DNA of 64,000 bases from JACKCB01 sp964452775 (GTDB lineage Bacteria > Chloroflexota > Anaerolineae > Promineifilales > Promineifilaceae): NCBI GenBank assembly GCA_964452775.1, contig CAYVQP010000003.1, positions 62,001 through 126,000 on the forward strand. Reading direction: 5' to 3'. The notes beneath the pieces were generated by a model that was not told the DNA's origin, did not search any database, and saw only the letters and a program-made list of their open reading frames with translations. Of the stretch, positions 1-8,771 are shown piece after piece (position 1 is the first letter of the stretch; each line of letters opens with the position of its first letter). The position numbers were made by a program, and so were the translations under genes.

Positions 1-85
1 CCGGGGATCCTCGTTTCGCTTCAGCCGTTTGCCGAAATACCTGGTAGACATCGTTGCGTTTCCCTGTTCAGTACAACTACGTTAG
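1..85. other. Window edge, no gene seen
   Basis: Short stretch downstream of the S9 peptidase stop codon. I see no ORF, repeat or clear terminator in it. Confidence 0.5.
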
Positions 86-1912
86 CTACAGCCCGCCCAG
101 CACCCGATAGGCAAAGCGTAGAAACAGCTCCTGGTGGGCAATTGCCAGCTGCACATCCATCGCGCCTCCGGCGTGGCCCGCTTCGAACCAATGCACGGTG
201 ATATCCTTGCCCAGCTCCCGCATCTTCTGCTCGTAAATCGCGATCGGCCGGGCCGGCGTGCGGGTATCGTTCCGCCCCTGGATGATGATTATCGGGGCCT
301 GCACGTGTCCGGCGTAGCTGATGGGTGAGCCGGCTGCGTAACGTTCGGGGACCTCCTCCGGCGCGCCGCCGAACAGCGCCACCTGGAAGCCGCGCAACAT
401 CTCCGCCGAGTCCTCATACTGGATCGACCAGTCCGCGATGGCCACTCCGGCCATTCCGCCCGCCCACAATGACGGCCGCTTGCCCAGGGTCATCAAGGTC
501 AGGAAGCCGCCGTAGGACCAGCCGGTAAGCAGCACCGCATCCGGCCGGGCAATGCCTTGCTCGAGCAGCCAGGAGCGGGCGGCGACAATGTCCTCTACCT
601 CCCAATGCCCCACATCGCCGAAGATGCGGCTTTCAAACTCCCGGCCAAAGGTAGCACAGCCGCGGTAGTTGACGGACAACCAGGCGAAGCCATGATCGAG
701 CCAGGCCTGGCTCTCCGGCATGAACACCTCCGTGCGCACGCTCCCCGGCCCGCCAATCATCTCAATAACTGCCGGGAACGGGCCATCTCCCTCCGGCGTC
801 GCCAGCCATCCCTGGACTTCCTGCCCGTCGCTGGAGGGGAAGGTGACCGATCGCCAGGGCCGGCCCGGCGGCGCATTGCCGGCGGCGAGCACGACGCGTA
901 GCGGCTCGCCGGTGGCTCCGTCCAAAGCGAGCAGGCGCGGCCGGTGCGTCCCGTCCTGTAAATGGGCGTAGATTTCGCCGCCCTCCACAAAGTAGGCGCT
1001 GGAAATCGTGCCGCCTGGGTGCCGGAGCCGGGTCAAGGCATCCGTCTGCAGGTCGTAGACGTAGAGCTGCTGGACGGCGCCGGCGAAATTGCGCACCAGG
1101 ATGCGCCGGCCGTCCGGCGACCAGTCGAAGGCGCTGGTCACGCCGCTCAACTCCGGGAAAATCAGGTCGCGTCGCTCGCCGCTACGCGGATCCCAGATCA
1201 GTAACTGCTCGTAGCCGCTGCGGTTTGAATTAGCCAGTATCCGCCCGTCTCCCGCCACGGGCGAGAACTTGAGCGGATTGATGCTGGTATTTTCGCCGTC
1301 CCACAGCTCGCCAATTTTCTCCCCGCTGCCGGCGTCGAAGGCCAGCAGAGCGAAGTCCGGCCGGTCGCTCTTTTCCGTGGAGGCGACGACGGCAATAGCG
1401 CCATCGTTCGACAGGTTCGGGCCGAAAAAGAGTCGCCGGCTGTGATAAATCAGCCGGCGCTCTCCTGCATTACCGTCCGCGTCGAGCGAGGCTACATACA
1501 GGTGAAAGCCCTCTTTGGTTCCGGCGGTCAGACCGAGCATGTTGCACGCGCGGCTGATGGCAAAGCCCGCGGGAGAAAAGAGGGGTAGCTCCGGCGTGAC
1601 ATCGGTCGCCTCGCCGCCTTCATAGGACAGGCGCACAAAGTGACCGATCTCGTTGCCATGATCGTCCTCCAGGTAATAAACGAAGCGCCCATCCGGCGAG
1701 AAGTAGTAAGATTGGACGCCCTCGGGCCGGCTGGTCAATTGCTCGCGCTCATTCGCCGGTACGTTCCAGCGATAGAGCTGCATGCGACCGCTCTCGTTGC
1801 TGTGCACCAGGCCGCGCGCCGGGTCCCGGCTGGCAATGACGCTGCCGGCTATCCACGGGGTGCGGTAGCGCTCCTTCCAGGGAGCGCTCTCATCCAGATT
1901 AAGTGGTTTCAT
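86..1912 (-). CDS. S9 family prolyl oligopeptidase-like serine peptidase
   Basis: 608 aa with the start placed at MKPLNLDESAPWKERY; the frame is open further upstream, but the extra residues look unlike the family and would overlap the cyclase gene. The N-terminal 370 residues have WD/TolB-like beta-propeller motifs (SPDGRFVYY, SPDGRRILV). The C-terminal alpha/beta hydrolase has the nucleophile in GWSYGGF (Ser466), an Asp in GRNDTRTPA (Asp549) and a His in EAGHAGG (His580), so the catalytic triad looks complete. No signal peptide is visible, so it is probably a cytoplasmic acylaminoacyl- or dipeptidyl-peptidase type enzyme. It is the last visible gene of the minus-strand operon, 20 bp after the cyclase gene. 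Its link to the heterocycle pathway is unclear; cleaving an acyl or peptide conjugate is only a guess. Confidence 0.9.
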   Translation of the reverse strand: MKPLNLDESAPWKERYRTPWIAGSVIASRDPARGLVHSNESGRMQLYRWNVPANEREQLTSRPEGVQSYYFSPDGRFVYYLEDDHGNEIGHFVRLSYEGGEATDVTPELPLFSPAGFAISRACNMLGLTAGTKEGFHLYVASLDADGNAGERRLIYHSRRLFFGPNLSNDGAIAVVASTEKSDRPDFALLAFDAGSGEKIGELWDGENTSINPLKFSPVAGDGRILANSNRSGYEQLLIWDPRSGERRDLIFPELSGVTSAFDWSPDGRRILVRNFAGAVQQLYVYDLQTDALTRLRHPGGTISSAYFVEGGEIYAHLQDGTHRPRLLALDGATGEPLRVVLAAGNAPPGRPWRSVTFPSSDGQEVQGWLATPEGDGPFPAVIEMIGGPGSVRTEVFMPESQAWLDHGFAWLSVNYRGCATFGREFESRIFGDVGHWEVEDIVAARSWLLEQGIARPDAVLLTGWSYGGFLTLMTLGKRPSLWAGGMAGVAIADWSIQYEDSAEMLRGFQVALFGGAPEEVPERYAAGSPISYAGHVQAPIIIIQGRNDTRTPARPIAIYEQKMRELGKDITVHWFEAGHAGGAMDVQLAIAHQELFLRFAYRVLGGL

Positions 1913-1932
1913 CCTGTCGGCCTCGCTTGCCG

Positions 1933-2715
1933 CTACTCTGTGAAGGCTACCGCCCGGCAAAACGCCGCCTCGCCGCCGCGGAACTTCCAGGGGAAACAGC
2001 CCAGGGTGATGCGCCGGTTGTGCAACTCCGGCTTGCCGATCTCCCCGCCCAGGTTCTCCACGTGCACGCAATCGTGCGGGAAGAGGGCGTTGTGGGTCAA
2101 CTGATAAGCCGAATTGGGGAAGAGCACGTCAACCTGGTCCGCGCCGAATTTCTGTTCCACCTGCGCGCGCACCCGCTGCCAATGCTCCAATCCGCCCCGG
2201 CCCAGGAAGCGGCCGATAGGCAGATTCATCGGGTGGTCTGTGGAGATCATGTCCACACCCCACAGATGAACCTTCTTGGCCAGCAGCCAGTCGCAGATGC
2301 TGTAGTGCGGGCCGGGGTGACGATGGATGTACTTCTCCTCGTCCGGCGTGTCGCCCCATTGGGCGTATTTGTGCCAGCCGGTGTGGATGAAGAGGATGTC
2401 TCCTTCGCGTACTTCCACCCGCTCCTCGATCATCTCGGGGGTGAAGATGGCCAGCTCATCCAGGACATCACTTAAATCAACGATCACGCCCTCGCCGTAC
2501 AACCACTCCAGCGGCAGCTGGTCAACGGTCTTGCCGCCGGTGACGAAGTGGCGCGGCGCGTCCAGGTGCGTGCCCATGTGGTTGGAGGTCATGATGTACT
2601 GGGCGTTGACCCCGTGTTCCGCCTTGCGCTTGATGTACTTCACCTCGAAGGGCGGGTAAAAGGGCCAGAAGGGGGCATCCTGGTTCAGAGGTTGGGATAA
2701 ATCGTGAATCTTCAT
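1933..2715 (-). CDS. Cyclase-family (PF04199-type) metal-dependent hydrolase
   Basis: 260 aa. The start MKIHDLSQPL is chosen because an AGGAG Shine-Dalgarno lies 6 nt upstream and the family normally begins with this DLSxPL segment. The metal-binding motif of the kynurenine formamidase/isatin hydrolase family is present as SNHMGTHLDAPRHF (HxGTHxDxPxHF) near residues 45-58. Family members hydrolyse N-formyl or cyclic amide bonds using Mn or Zn. In an operon with an amidase, FdrA and molybdenum hydroxylase subunits it may open an oxidised heterocycle or cleave a ureido or formyl product; the substrate cannot be read from sequence. A copy of the structured Shine-Dalgarno repeat precedes it. Confidence 0.88.
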   Translation of the reverse strand: MKIHDLSQPLNQDAPFWPFYPPFEVKYIKRKAEHGVNAQYIMTSNHMGTHLDAPRHFVTGGKTVDQLPLEWLYGEGVIVDLSDVLDELAIFTPEMIEERVEVREGDILFIHTGWHKYAQWGDTPDEEKYIHRHPGPHYSICDWLLAKKVHLWGVDMISTDHPMNLPIGRFLGRGGLEHWQRVRAQVEQKFGADQVDVLFPNSAYQLTHNALFPHDCVHVENLGGEIGKPELHNRRITLGCFPWKFRGGEAAFCRAVAFTE

Positions 2716-2718
2716 CGT

Positions 2719-2766
2719 ATCTCCTGTAAATCGAAATTGCACTTCGAGACTCGATTGGCAAAATCG
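2719..2766 (-). repeat. Structured Shine-Dalgarno repeat, divergent copy
   Basis: Read on the minus strand this has an imperfect first hairpin (CGATT/AATCG), then a second imperfect hairpin ending in CAATTTCGAT, then TTTACAGGAG, which is the Shine-Dalgarno of the cyclase gene. The second half matches the copies at 38820-38872 and 38886-38938. Confidence 0.65.
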
Positions 2767-2784
2767 AACTGCTCCGGCGAGATC

Positions 2785-3258
2785 TCAGTTGAGACCTACG
2801 GGGTCTTTCAGTTCGACAAGCGCGACCGGGTCGCCCACACGAATCACGCCCCCGGCAATCACCCGGCAAACCACGCCGCCGCGCCAGTCCGGGCCGAGCG
2901 CCCGCCGCAGGCCGGGGTGCGCCGCTTCCATGAGTTCGCAGGGGCGCGTCTCACTAACGATTTCGAGCACCACCTCACCGATTTGCAGCCGGGCGCCGCG
3001 CGTTTCCGCCAGCGCCAGACCGTCAATGAGCAAATTGGCGCGCCGCGTTGTCCAGTGCAGCTCCGCGTTGACCTCCCGGCAGGCTGCCTCCCAACTCTGC
3101 CGGGTGAGCACAGAGAGCTGCCGGCTGCCGGGGGTGCGGCGATGGTCGCCGGCGATCCCGGTGGTCACATCAATGACGGCTTCGCTCAATTCCTGCAGCG
3201 TCACCCCTGGGGCCGGGCGGACCGCAATGCCGACAAGTTTCGCTTCATCTTGCTTCAT
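2785..3258 (-). CDS. MOSC domain protein
   Basis: 157 aa, starting MKQDEAKLVGIA. It has the MOSC beta-barrel pattern: GIAGDHRR near residue 35, RQLSVLTRQSW, and the conserved cysteine region SETRPCELME near residue 107. MOSC domains occur in molybdenum cofactor sulfurases, where they bind or pass sulfur to Moco, and in YiiM/YcbX-type enzymes. A stand-alone copy inside an operon with molybdenum hydroxylase subunits suggests cofactor sulfuration or N-hydroxylated base reduction. The last codons (KDPVGLN then stop) lie inside a half-copy of the AACCCCGTAGGTCT intergenic repeat, so the C-terminal tail appears to have been supplied by the repeat. Confidence 0.85.
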   Translation of the reverse strand: MKQDEAKLVGIAVRPAPGVTLQELSEAVIDVTTGIAGDHRRTPGSRQLSVLTRQSWEAACREVNAELHWTTRRANLLIDGLALAETRGARLQIGEVVLEIVSETRPCELMEAAHPGLRRALGPDWRGGVVCRVIAGGVIRVGDPVALVELKDPVGLN

Positions 3259-3285
3259 CTCACCCTCTCCAGGTCATTGGGTCCG

Positions 3286-4527
3286 CTAATAGCCGTATTC
3301 TCCGGCAAATGCCACCAAAGCCTCTTCAAAGACGGATAGCGGTGGGCGCACCAGCCCGGCTCCCACCTGGCCCACGCCCGCCTCGCGATGGGCAATGCCC
3401 GTGTTGACGCGCGGGGTAATGCCCAGCTCAACCACCTTGCGGATATCAATGCCCACCGGCGTGCCGCGAAAGGCAAGCGCCGGGATGGTGAAGGCGCTGT
3501 GCTCGCCGGCGGTGATCTCGTACATCTCCAGGGTGGCATTCAGCGCATCCTGTGGGGAGCCGCTGATAAAGGTCACGATAGCCGGCGCGGCGGCCATTGC
3601 AAACGCGCCGATGCCGGCCGTCTCGGTGATCGTGCTGTCTCCAATGTCGCCGCTGGCATCCTCCGCCGTGTAGCCGGGAAAGTAGAGGCCGTCCGGCTGC
3701 CCGACCGGGCCGGTGAACCAGCGATCGCCCAGCCCGCTGACCCGAATGCCGAAGTCCGTCCCGTTGCGGGCCATCGTGGAGACGATCGTGCTGCCTCTCA
3801 CCCCATGGCCGGCGTCGCACATTGCTTTGCAGGCCGCCATCACCGGGTTCAGGACGCTGAGCGCGTTGTCGCCCAGGAACTGCAGCACCTCCGCCTTCTG
3901 GTTGTCCGGGGCGCTGGTGCGGGCGATCAGGGGCGCCAGTCGGGCGGTGTAGATCATTGAGCCGGCCTTGTTGCGGTTGTGACCCTCATCGCCCATGTGC
4001 AGCGATTCCGCCAGCAATGCGCGGACATCAAGACCGTCGCTCATCGCCAGCGCCTCGGCCAGAATCGCGCCCATCACATCATTCATCCAGCGCAGCTTGC
4101 GAATCACCTCCGGGCTGTACGCGCCGTAGCGCAGCACCTTGCCGTAGCCCTCGTTCAGGTTGGAATAGGCCCGCCGGCCGTGGGTGACATCGCTGACCAC
4201 ATAGACTTTCATGGAGGAGGAAGTGACCCCAGCCATCGGACCGACCGCCCCGTGTTCATGACAGGGTTCCAGGTCAATCCGGCCGGACGTGATCAGCGCC
4301 CGCGCTTCGTCCTCATCAGTCGCCAGCCCCTCGTAGAGCAACGCGCCGATGATCGCCCCGCGCATTGGGCCGGAGGCGCGCTCCCAGGTGATGGGCGGGC
4401 CGGCATGCAACAGGAGGTTATCGCGCATGCCGGGGATCACATCGCGCGCGGCGGCCACGCCGGTCAGCATGGGCCGGGCGGACATCATCCTCTCCACGGC
4501 TATCTGATTAGCCTGATCAATATCCAT
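3286..4527 (-). CDS. DUF1116 protein, YlbE/AllG-like oxamate carbamoyltransferase subunit
   Basis: 413 aa from ATG (MDIDQANQIAVERM); a TTG two codons upstream is possible. The sequence shows the DUF1116 hallmarks: DIDQANQ.A..RM..A.P.L.GV at the N-terminus, GPPITWERASGPMRGA, EPCHEHGAVGPMAGV and NRNKAGSMIY. In E. coli, YlbE (AllG) acts with FdrA (AllF) and YlbF (AllH) as oxamate carbamoyltransferase in anaerobic allantoin use, giving carbamoyl phosphate. Here it lies two genes downstream of an fdrA homologue, which supports the same kind of complex. I see no YlbF-type (DUF2877) gene in the window. Family membership is firm; the exact acceptor is inferred. Confidence 0.88.
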   Translation of the reverse strand: MDIDQANQIAVERMMSARPMLTGVAAARDVIPGMRDNLLLHAGPPITWERASGPMRGAIIGALLYEGLATDEDEARALITSGRIDLEPCHEHGAVGPMAGVTSSSMKVYVVSDVTHGRRAYSNLNEGYGKVLRYGAYSPEVIRKLRWMNDVMGAILAEALAMSDGLDVRALLAESLHMGDEGHNRNKAGSMIYTARLAPLIARTSAPDNQKAEVLQFLGDNALSVLNPVMAACKAMCDAGHGVRGSTIVSTMARNGTDFGIRVSGLGDRWFTGPVGQPDGLYFPGYTAEDASGDIGDSTITETAGIGAFAMAAAPAIVTFISGSPQDALNATLEMYEITAGEHSAFTIPALAFRGTPVGIDIRKVVELGITPRVNTGIAHREAGVGQVGAGLVRPPLSVFEEALVAFAGEYGY

Positions 4528-4584
4528 AATCAACTCGCTCCGTCACTCCCGGTGAAGGGACATCCACCGAAAGTCTGCTGGTCG

Positions 4585-4794
4585 TTATTGTGCGCCGACG
4601 GTATCTTCTACCTCCAGATAGAGCGGCGTGTCGGGAGGGGCATCGCCGTAGTCGGTCACGTCCGTCAAGGTGACGCGCAGGGTCAGCGGGACAGCGTCAG
4701 GATAGCGAGCCATGTGAGCGATGATCAACTCGTCGGCCTTGACCCCAAAGCGCTTCAGCAGACGCCGGATATCCATTCGATTTTGCTCTTCCAT
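4585..4794 (-). CDS. Small conserved-looking protein between fdrA and DUF1116 gene
   Basis: 69 aa. The start MEEQNRMDIRR is fixed by a strong GGAGGT Shine-Dalgarno 6 nt upstream, in preference to the upstream MIFGG start. It is charged and soluble with no membrane segment; residues 8-15 (DIRRLLKRFG) look helical and the C-terminal half looks beta-rich. I do not recognise the family. Its place between two carbamoyltransferase subunit genes, 40 bp downstream of fdrA, suggests an accessory subunit, perhaps taking the place of AllH, which is missing. That is inference from position only. Confidence 0.75.
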   Translation of the reverse strand: MEEQNRMDIRRLLKRFGVKADELIIAHMARYPDAVPLTLRVTLTDVTDYGDAPPDTPLYLEVEDTVGAQ

Positions 4795-4834
4795 CAAAAC
4801 ACCTCCAAAAATCACATTACCGGCCCGAAAGGGC

Positions 4835-6511
4835 TTACTTCATCTTTGCCAGCAGCGCCATCAGTCGCTCGTCGCCGCCGGCCGGCGGTCGCCACTCCAC
4901 GCTGATCACCTCTGCGCCCTGGCCCTCCAAACTGGCGGCAAATGACTCCAGACCCACGTTGATGGCGGCAAACGGCGCCTGGAAAGCGTCCAGTGAGAGC
5001 GGCCGGCCTTCGTCCGCTTCAGCAGCGGGGCCCGGTGCGTACAGGATACTGATATGCGCCACAGCCGCCCCTACATTGTCAAAAACAGTCGCGCCGGCGG
5101 CCCTCAGCATCTCCACTTGCGAAGAAAGCTCCTGCGGGTCCTCATCCGTACCAACGACAACCGCCAGCACGGGCAGGTCACGTTGCGCCCGAATTGCAGC
5201 AATCGTCGGGGCCAATTCGGCCGCCGGATCGGGGTGCGCCCCTTCGCCAAGCACGACATCCAGCAAGATCGCGCCCACTTGCGGGTCCGCCGCCTCTTGT
5301 CGCAGCCGGCGCAGGCGCAGGTCATTGTCCATCATCGGGTGCAATCGCCCCTGCGTGAAGATATCGTCTCCCATATCCAGGATGGTGTGCGCCCGGCTGT
5401 GCAGGGGATCGGCGAGCGTTTGCTCGGCCAGCAGGGGAACATTGCTGTACAGCGGGTGCAACACCGGCTGCAGGCTGAGCAATGCTTCATAGGCCAGCGT
5501 CCCGCCGGAGAACAGCCCGCGCAGATAGCCGGAGCTGCGGCCCGCGCTGTTTGGGGCGACCGCTTCCTGGTGCAGGGCGGCAATCGCCAACTGCGCCGCC
5601 TCATGCAGCGAGGCGGCAAAATGCAGATTGCCCAATTCCCGGCCCGGCAACGGCGCGCCAATGAAACAGACGACTACCGGCTTGCCGGCGGCTCGCGCCC
5701 GCTCCAGCACCTGCGCCGCCGTAGCCGGGTCCGGCGGCTTGGAGACCAGGACGATTACCCTGGTCTGCGGATCGCGGGCCAGCAGGCTCAGCCCCTGCTG
5801 CGTGGTCAACCCACCGACTGCGCGGCTCAAGTCCCGGCTGCCGGCCCCAATAGCCTGCGAGACGCCGCTGCCCAGATTATGAATAGCGCTGCTGATCGCC
5901 TGCAGGCCGGTCCCGGACGCGCCAACCAGACCAATCGGCCCGCGCCGGAGCCGATTGGCAAAGCCCAGGCCGATGCCGTTGACGATGGCGGTGCCGCAAT
6001 CCGGCCCCATCAACAATCGCCCACTCCGGCTCGCGTCCGCCTTCAGGGAAATCTCGTCTTCCAGCGATACATTGTCGCTGTAGAGAAAGACATGCTTGTT
6101 CAGCGCCAGCGCTTCGCGGGCAACCCCGGCCGCATACCGGCCAGGAACGGAGATGAGCGCCCACTCCGCTTGCGGCATTTGCGCCGCCGCCGAGCGCAAA
6201 CTGCGCGGGCGAAAGGAGTGGCTGCCGGCCGCTTGCCCTTGCCGGCTCAGGGCATCTACCTGGGCCAGCGCCGTCTCCGCCGCCTCTTCCGACTGCGCCT
6301 GAACGACAATGAGCAGATCGTTGGCCCCCGCTTGCTCCGCGCCGGCGGGCAGCAATCCTCCGGCAGCCAGCAGGTCATGGTTGGCGGAGGTGCCCATCAC
6401 CACGCCGGCATCCAGCACGCCGGGCAGCCCGGCAAGCGCCCGCTGCAACTGCATCAGGACGATCGAATCGTGGTACGCGCCGGGGCGGATCTCAAAGCAG
6501 GTGACTGTCAT
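4835..6511 (-). CDS. fdrA: FdrA family acyl-CoA synthetase-like protein (AllF-like)
   Basis: 558 aa. It has the tandem Rossmann/succinyl-CoA synthetase-like organisation of FdrA: an N-terminal domain with ALNKHVFLYSDNVSLEDE and LLMGPDCGTAI, a nucleotide-type loop GLVGASGTGLQ near residue 195, then PVVVCFIGA and a second lobe containing LDMGDDIFTQGRLHPMMD. In E. coli FdrA (AllF) is one of three subunits of oxamate carbamoyltransferase. The start codon overlaps the stop of the upstream kinase-like gene (ATGA), so the two are translationally coupled. With the DUF1116 protein it probably forms the carbamoyl-transferring complex; carbamate kinase encoded at 22264 could make ATP from its product. 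Confidence 0.9.
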   Translation of the reverse strand: MTVTCFEIRPGAYHDSIVLMQLQRALAGLPGVLDAGVVMGTSANHDLLAAGGLLPAGAEQAGANDLLIVVQAQSEEAAETALAQVDALSRQGQAAGSHSFRPRSLRSAAAQMPQAEWALISVPGRYAAGVAREALALNKHVFLYSDNVSLEDEISLKADASRSGRLLMGPDCGTAIVNGIGLGFANRLRRGPIGLVGASGTGLQAISSAIHNLGSGVSQAIGAGSRDLSRAVGGLTTQQGLSLLARDPQTRVIVLVSKPPDPATAAQVLERARAAGKPVVVCFIGAPLPGRELGNLHFAASLHEAAQLAIAALHQEAVAPNSAGRSSGYLRGLFSGGTLAYEALLSLQPVLHPLYSNVPLLAEQTLADPLHSRAHTILDMGDDIFTQGRLHPMMDNDLRLRRLRQEAADPQVGAILLDVVLGEGAHPDPAAELAPTIAAIRAQRDLPVLAVVVGTDEDPQELSSQVEMLRAAGATVFDNVGAAVAHISILYAPGPAAEADEGRPLSLDAFQAPFAAINVGLESFAASLEGQGAEVISVEWRPPAGGDERLMALLAKMK

Positions 6512-7464
6512 AGGGGCGCAATGAAGGTGTGGCCGACCAGCCCATCTTCCCGCGAAAAGATGCTGGTCAACCAGATCCGGCGGACGGTCAGGAAAGGCGA
6601 GATGGCCGAATGTTCGCTGCTGGAAAGCGGTCGTTCGGAGTAGTAGCCGGCAAAGAAGGCTTCCGCATACTGCTCACCCTGCTCAAACAGTCTGGCGTTT
6701 TGCAGGAAGGCGGCGATGTCGTAGGCGCGCCAGCCGGGGCCGCAGAGATCGAAATTAAAGAAGGTAGGGTGATCGTCATCGCTGTAAAAGACGCTGGCAT
6801 GATGAAAGTCGCCGCCGATCGGCCCCCAACTGTCCTCGGCCAGATCCTCCTCACGCAGCAAGGTCTGCAATTCCTCTTTTGCTTCTTGCGCTGACAACAA
6901 GATGATGTCCAGGTCATGCACCCGGCTATGCTCCCAGAAGCGAGTCAGCCGCTCCACCGGCCTGTCCACCAGAAATGACAGATCCATAGATTGCCGGTGA
7001 TAGCCGGTGATGAAGCGATTGGAAGCCTTGTGGATACGGGCCATATTGGCCCCAAAGCTGAATAGTTGCTCCTGATTGTCGCGGTGCATGGGCCGGCCAA
7101 CCGCCAGGCTGAAGAGGGCAAAATAGCGCGGCCCTTCCGGCGCATCCAGCCGGCACAGATATCCGCCGTCCCGCCTTTGAATGGGATAGGAGACCGGCAA
7201 CTCCTGTTCGTGTAAGAAGCGCAGCCAATCCAATTCGTAAAGATAATCGGATTCGGAGCGCTCCAGATGCTTGCCCAGCTGATAGATACGGGCCACGTAT
7301 TTCTGGTCGCCCGCCTGCACCAGGTAATGGTCGTTGTCCTGGTTGCGCAGCAGCTTGCTGAACAGCTTGCACGACGCCTGCGCGCCCAGGTCATATTCCA
7401 CATTGATCAGCTCCGCCAACGAATCGGCGGCAATAAAAGAGCGCGTTACTCGGATGGTGGTCAC
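6508..7464 (-). CDS. APH/choline kinase-fold phosphotransferase
   Basis: 318 aa starting at a GTG codon whose last bases overlap the amidase stop (GTGA). The aminoglycoside phosphotransferase/homoserine kinase fold is recognisable: the N-lobe with QDNDHYLVQAGDQKYVARIYQ, and a C-lobe with IGGDFHHASVFY, matching the HGDxHxxN catalytic loop, followed by FFNFDLCGPGWRAYDIAAFL, matching the metal-binding D in hhDFxxxxxGxxxxDhA. The catalytic loop is degenerate (GGDFHHAS in place of HGDLHPGN), but the Asp is kept. The substrate is unknown; in an operon with FdrA and an amidase, a small hydroxylated or aminated metabolite is plausible. Confidence 0.8.
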   Translation of the reverse strand: MTTIRVTRSFIAADSLAELINVEYDLGAQASCKLFSKLLRNQDNDHYLVQAGDQKYVARIYQLGKHLERSESDYLYELDWLRFLHEQELPVSYPIQRRDGGYLCRLDAPEGPRYFALFSLAVGRPMHRDNQEQLFSFGANMARIHKASNRFITGYHRQSMDLSFLVDRPVERLTRFWEHSRVHDLDIILLSAQEAKEELQTLLREEDLAEDSWGPIGGDFHHASVFYSDDDHPTFFNFDLCGPGWRAYDIAAFLQNARLFEQGEQYAEAFFAGYYSERPLSSSEHSAISPFLTVRRIWLTSIFSREDGLVGHTFIAPL

Positions 7465-8771
7465 GTCTTTCCTCTCAAATCACTTAACGCCGGCGCGATG
7501 CCGGCGGCGGCCCAGTGCAGGAGCTGTTCGTCCTGATACCACCGGCCGGTCAGTTGTAGCCCCAGCGGCAATCCCTGATCGCTTAAGCCGGCGGGCAGTG
7601 AAACTGTCGGCAGGCCGGCGTGCGTCCAGGGCAGATTCATGATCGGATCGCCCGTGCTCTCCAGGCCCAGAGGAGCCGGGCCGGGGGCCGCTGGCGAAAG
7701 CCAGAGATCAATGCCCTGCTCGTCCATAATCGCTTCCAATTCCCGGCGCAACTTCGCTCGTCCCCGGCGCGCTTCCGCGATGGCCGGCTCCGGCGTAAGT
7801 TGCCCGCGGCGGATCATCGCCGCCGTTTTGGGGTGATAAAGGTCGCCATATTCGGCGTACCACGCGCCATGCACGGCCGCTGCCTCGGCAGCCATCAGCT
7901 GGTTGTGGCGGGAGACTATGTCGTTGTAATCGGCCAGCGCAGCGACTCGCTTGACGACCAGGCCGGCAGCGTCCAGCCGCCTACAGACGGCGTCGAAATG
8001 CGCCTGGCCGATGGTGGAGGCGTGCGCCAGATAGGGCCCTTCCGGGATACCCAGCACCGGCATTCGCATGTCCGTCGCCGGCTGCCAATTTGCTGCCAGC
8101 TGCGCCGCGACCAGATGAACGCCGCCCACATCGCCGGCGAATAGACCCACATGATCCAGCGAAGGCGACAGCGGAATGACTCCCTGGCGCGAGATGCGAT
8201 CATAACTCGGCTTGTAGCCCACCACCCCGCAGAAGGCCGCCGGCCGGCTGATGGAGCCAATCGTCTGCGTGCCCAGCGCCAGCGGGGCCAGGCCGGCAGC
8301 CACGGCCGCCGCTGAACCGCTGCTGGAGCCGCCCGGCGTGTGGGCCGGGTCATGCGGATTGCGCGTCGGGCCGGGGGCGAAGTAGGCGAACTCCGTCGTC
8401 ACCGTCTTGCCCAGCAACAGCGCGCCCACCTGCTTCAACCTGGTCACTACTTCCGCTTCCGGGCCGGCCAACAGCTCGGGCGGCAGCGTGGAGCCGGCGC
8501 GGGTCTCAAAGCCGGCCGCATGAAAGATGTCCTTCACGCCTACCGGCAGCCCAAAAAGCGCCGGGCGGGCCGCCGCATCGGGGAAACGATCATAAAGCGC
8601 GGAGGCCTCCCGTTGCAGCCGGGCGAAGCGTCCCGGCTCAGGCAGGAAGGCCAAAACGGCCGGCTCGCGGGCGGCAAACTGCGCTTCCAGATGAGCGAGG
8701 TAGTCGAAGAGCGAGAGGTCGCCCGAGCGCAACTGCCGGCCAAGTTCCTCGGTGGCGCTGGGGATACTCAT
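7461..8771 (-). CDS. Amidase signature family hydrolase
   Basis: 436 aa, starting MSIPSATEELGRQL with ATGA overlap to the upstream [2Fe-2S] gene. The Ser-cisSer-Lys triad is visible: Lys in VGVKDIFHAAG near residue 78, the Gly/Ser-rich stretch PGGSSSGSAAAVAAG near residue 147, and the nucleophile Ser in TIGSISRPAAFCG. The usual TGGSI is TIGSI here, an unusual change next to the nucleophile. Family members include GatA, allophanate hydrolase and many amide hydrolases. No GatB or GatC is nearby and the neighbours are catabolic, so a role in hydrolysing an amide or ureido intermediate is more likely than tRNA transamidation. Confidence 0.88.
   Translation of the reverse strand: MSIPSATEELGRQLRSGDLSLFDYLAHLEAQFAAREPAVLAFLPEPGRFARLQREASALYDRFPDAAARPALFGLPVGVKDIFHAAGFETRAGSTLPPELLAGPEAEVVTRLKQVGALLLGKTVTTEFAYFAPGPTRNPHDPAHTPGGSSSGSAAAVAAGLAPLALGTQTIGSISRPAAFCGVVGYKPSYDRISRQGVIPLSPSLDHVGLFAGDVGGVHLVAAQLAANWQPATDMRMPVLGIPEGPYLAHASTIGQAHFDAVCRRLDAAGLVVKRVAALADYNDIVSRHNQLMAAEAAAVHGAWYAEYGDLYHPKTAAMIRRGQLTPEPAIAEARRGRAKLRRELEAIMDEQGIDLWLSPAAPGPAPLGLESTGDPIMNLPWTHAGLPTVSLPAGLSDQGLPLGLQLTGRWYQDEQLLHWAAAGIAPALSDLRGKT

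Noticed and set aside
5054..6643. 529-aa plus-strand open frame
   Set aside because: It lies antisense to fdrA, is rich in Arg, Gln and His as expected from the reverse strand of GC-rich genes, and shows no family motif.
7461..8771. GatA of the tRNA amidotransferase
   Set aside because: No gatB or gatC nearby, catabolic neighbours and an altered TIGSI motif; a general amidase is the better call.
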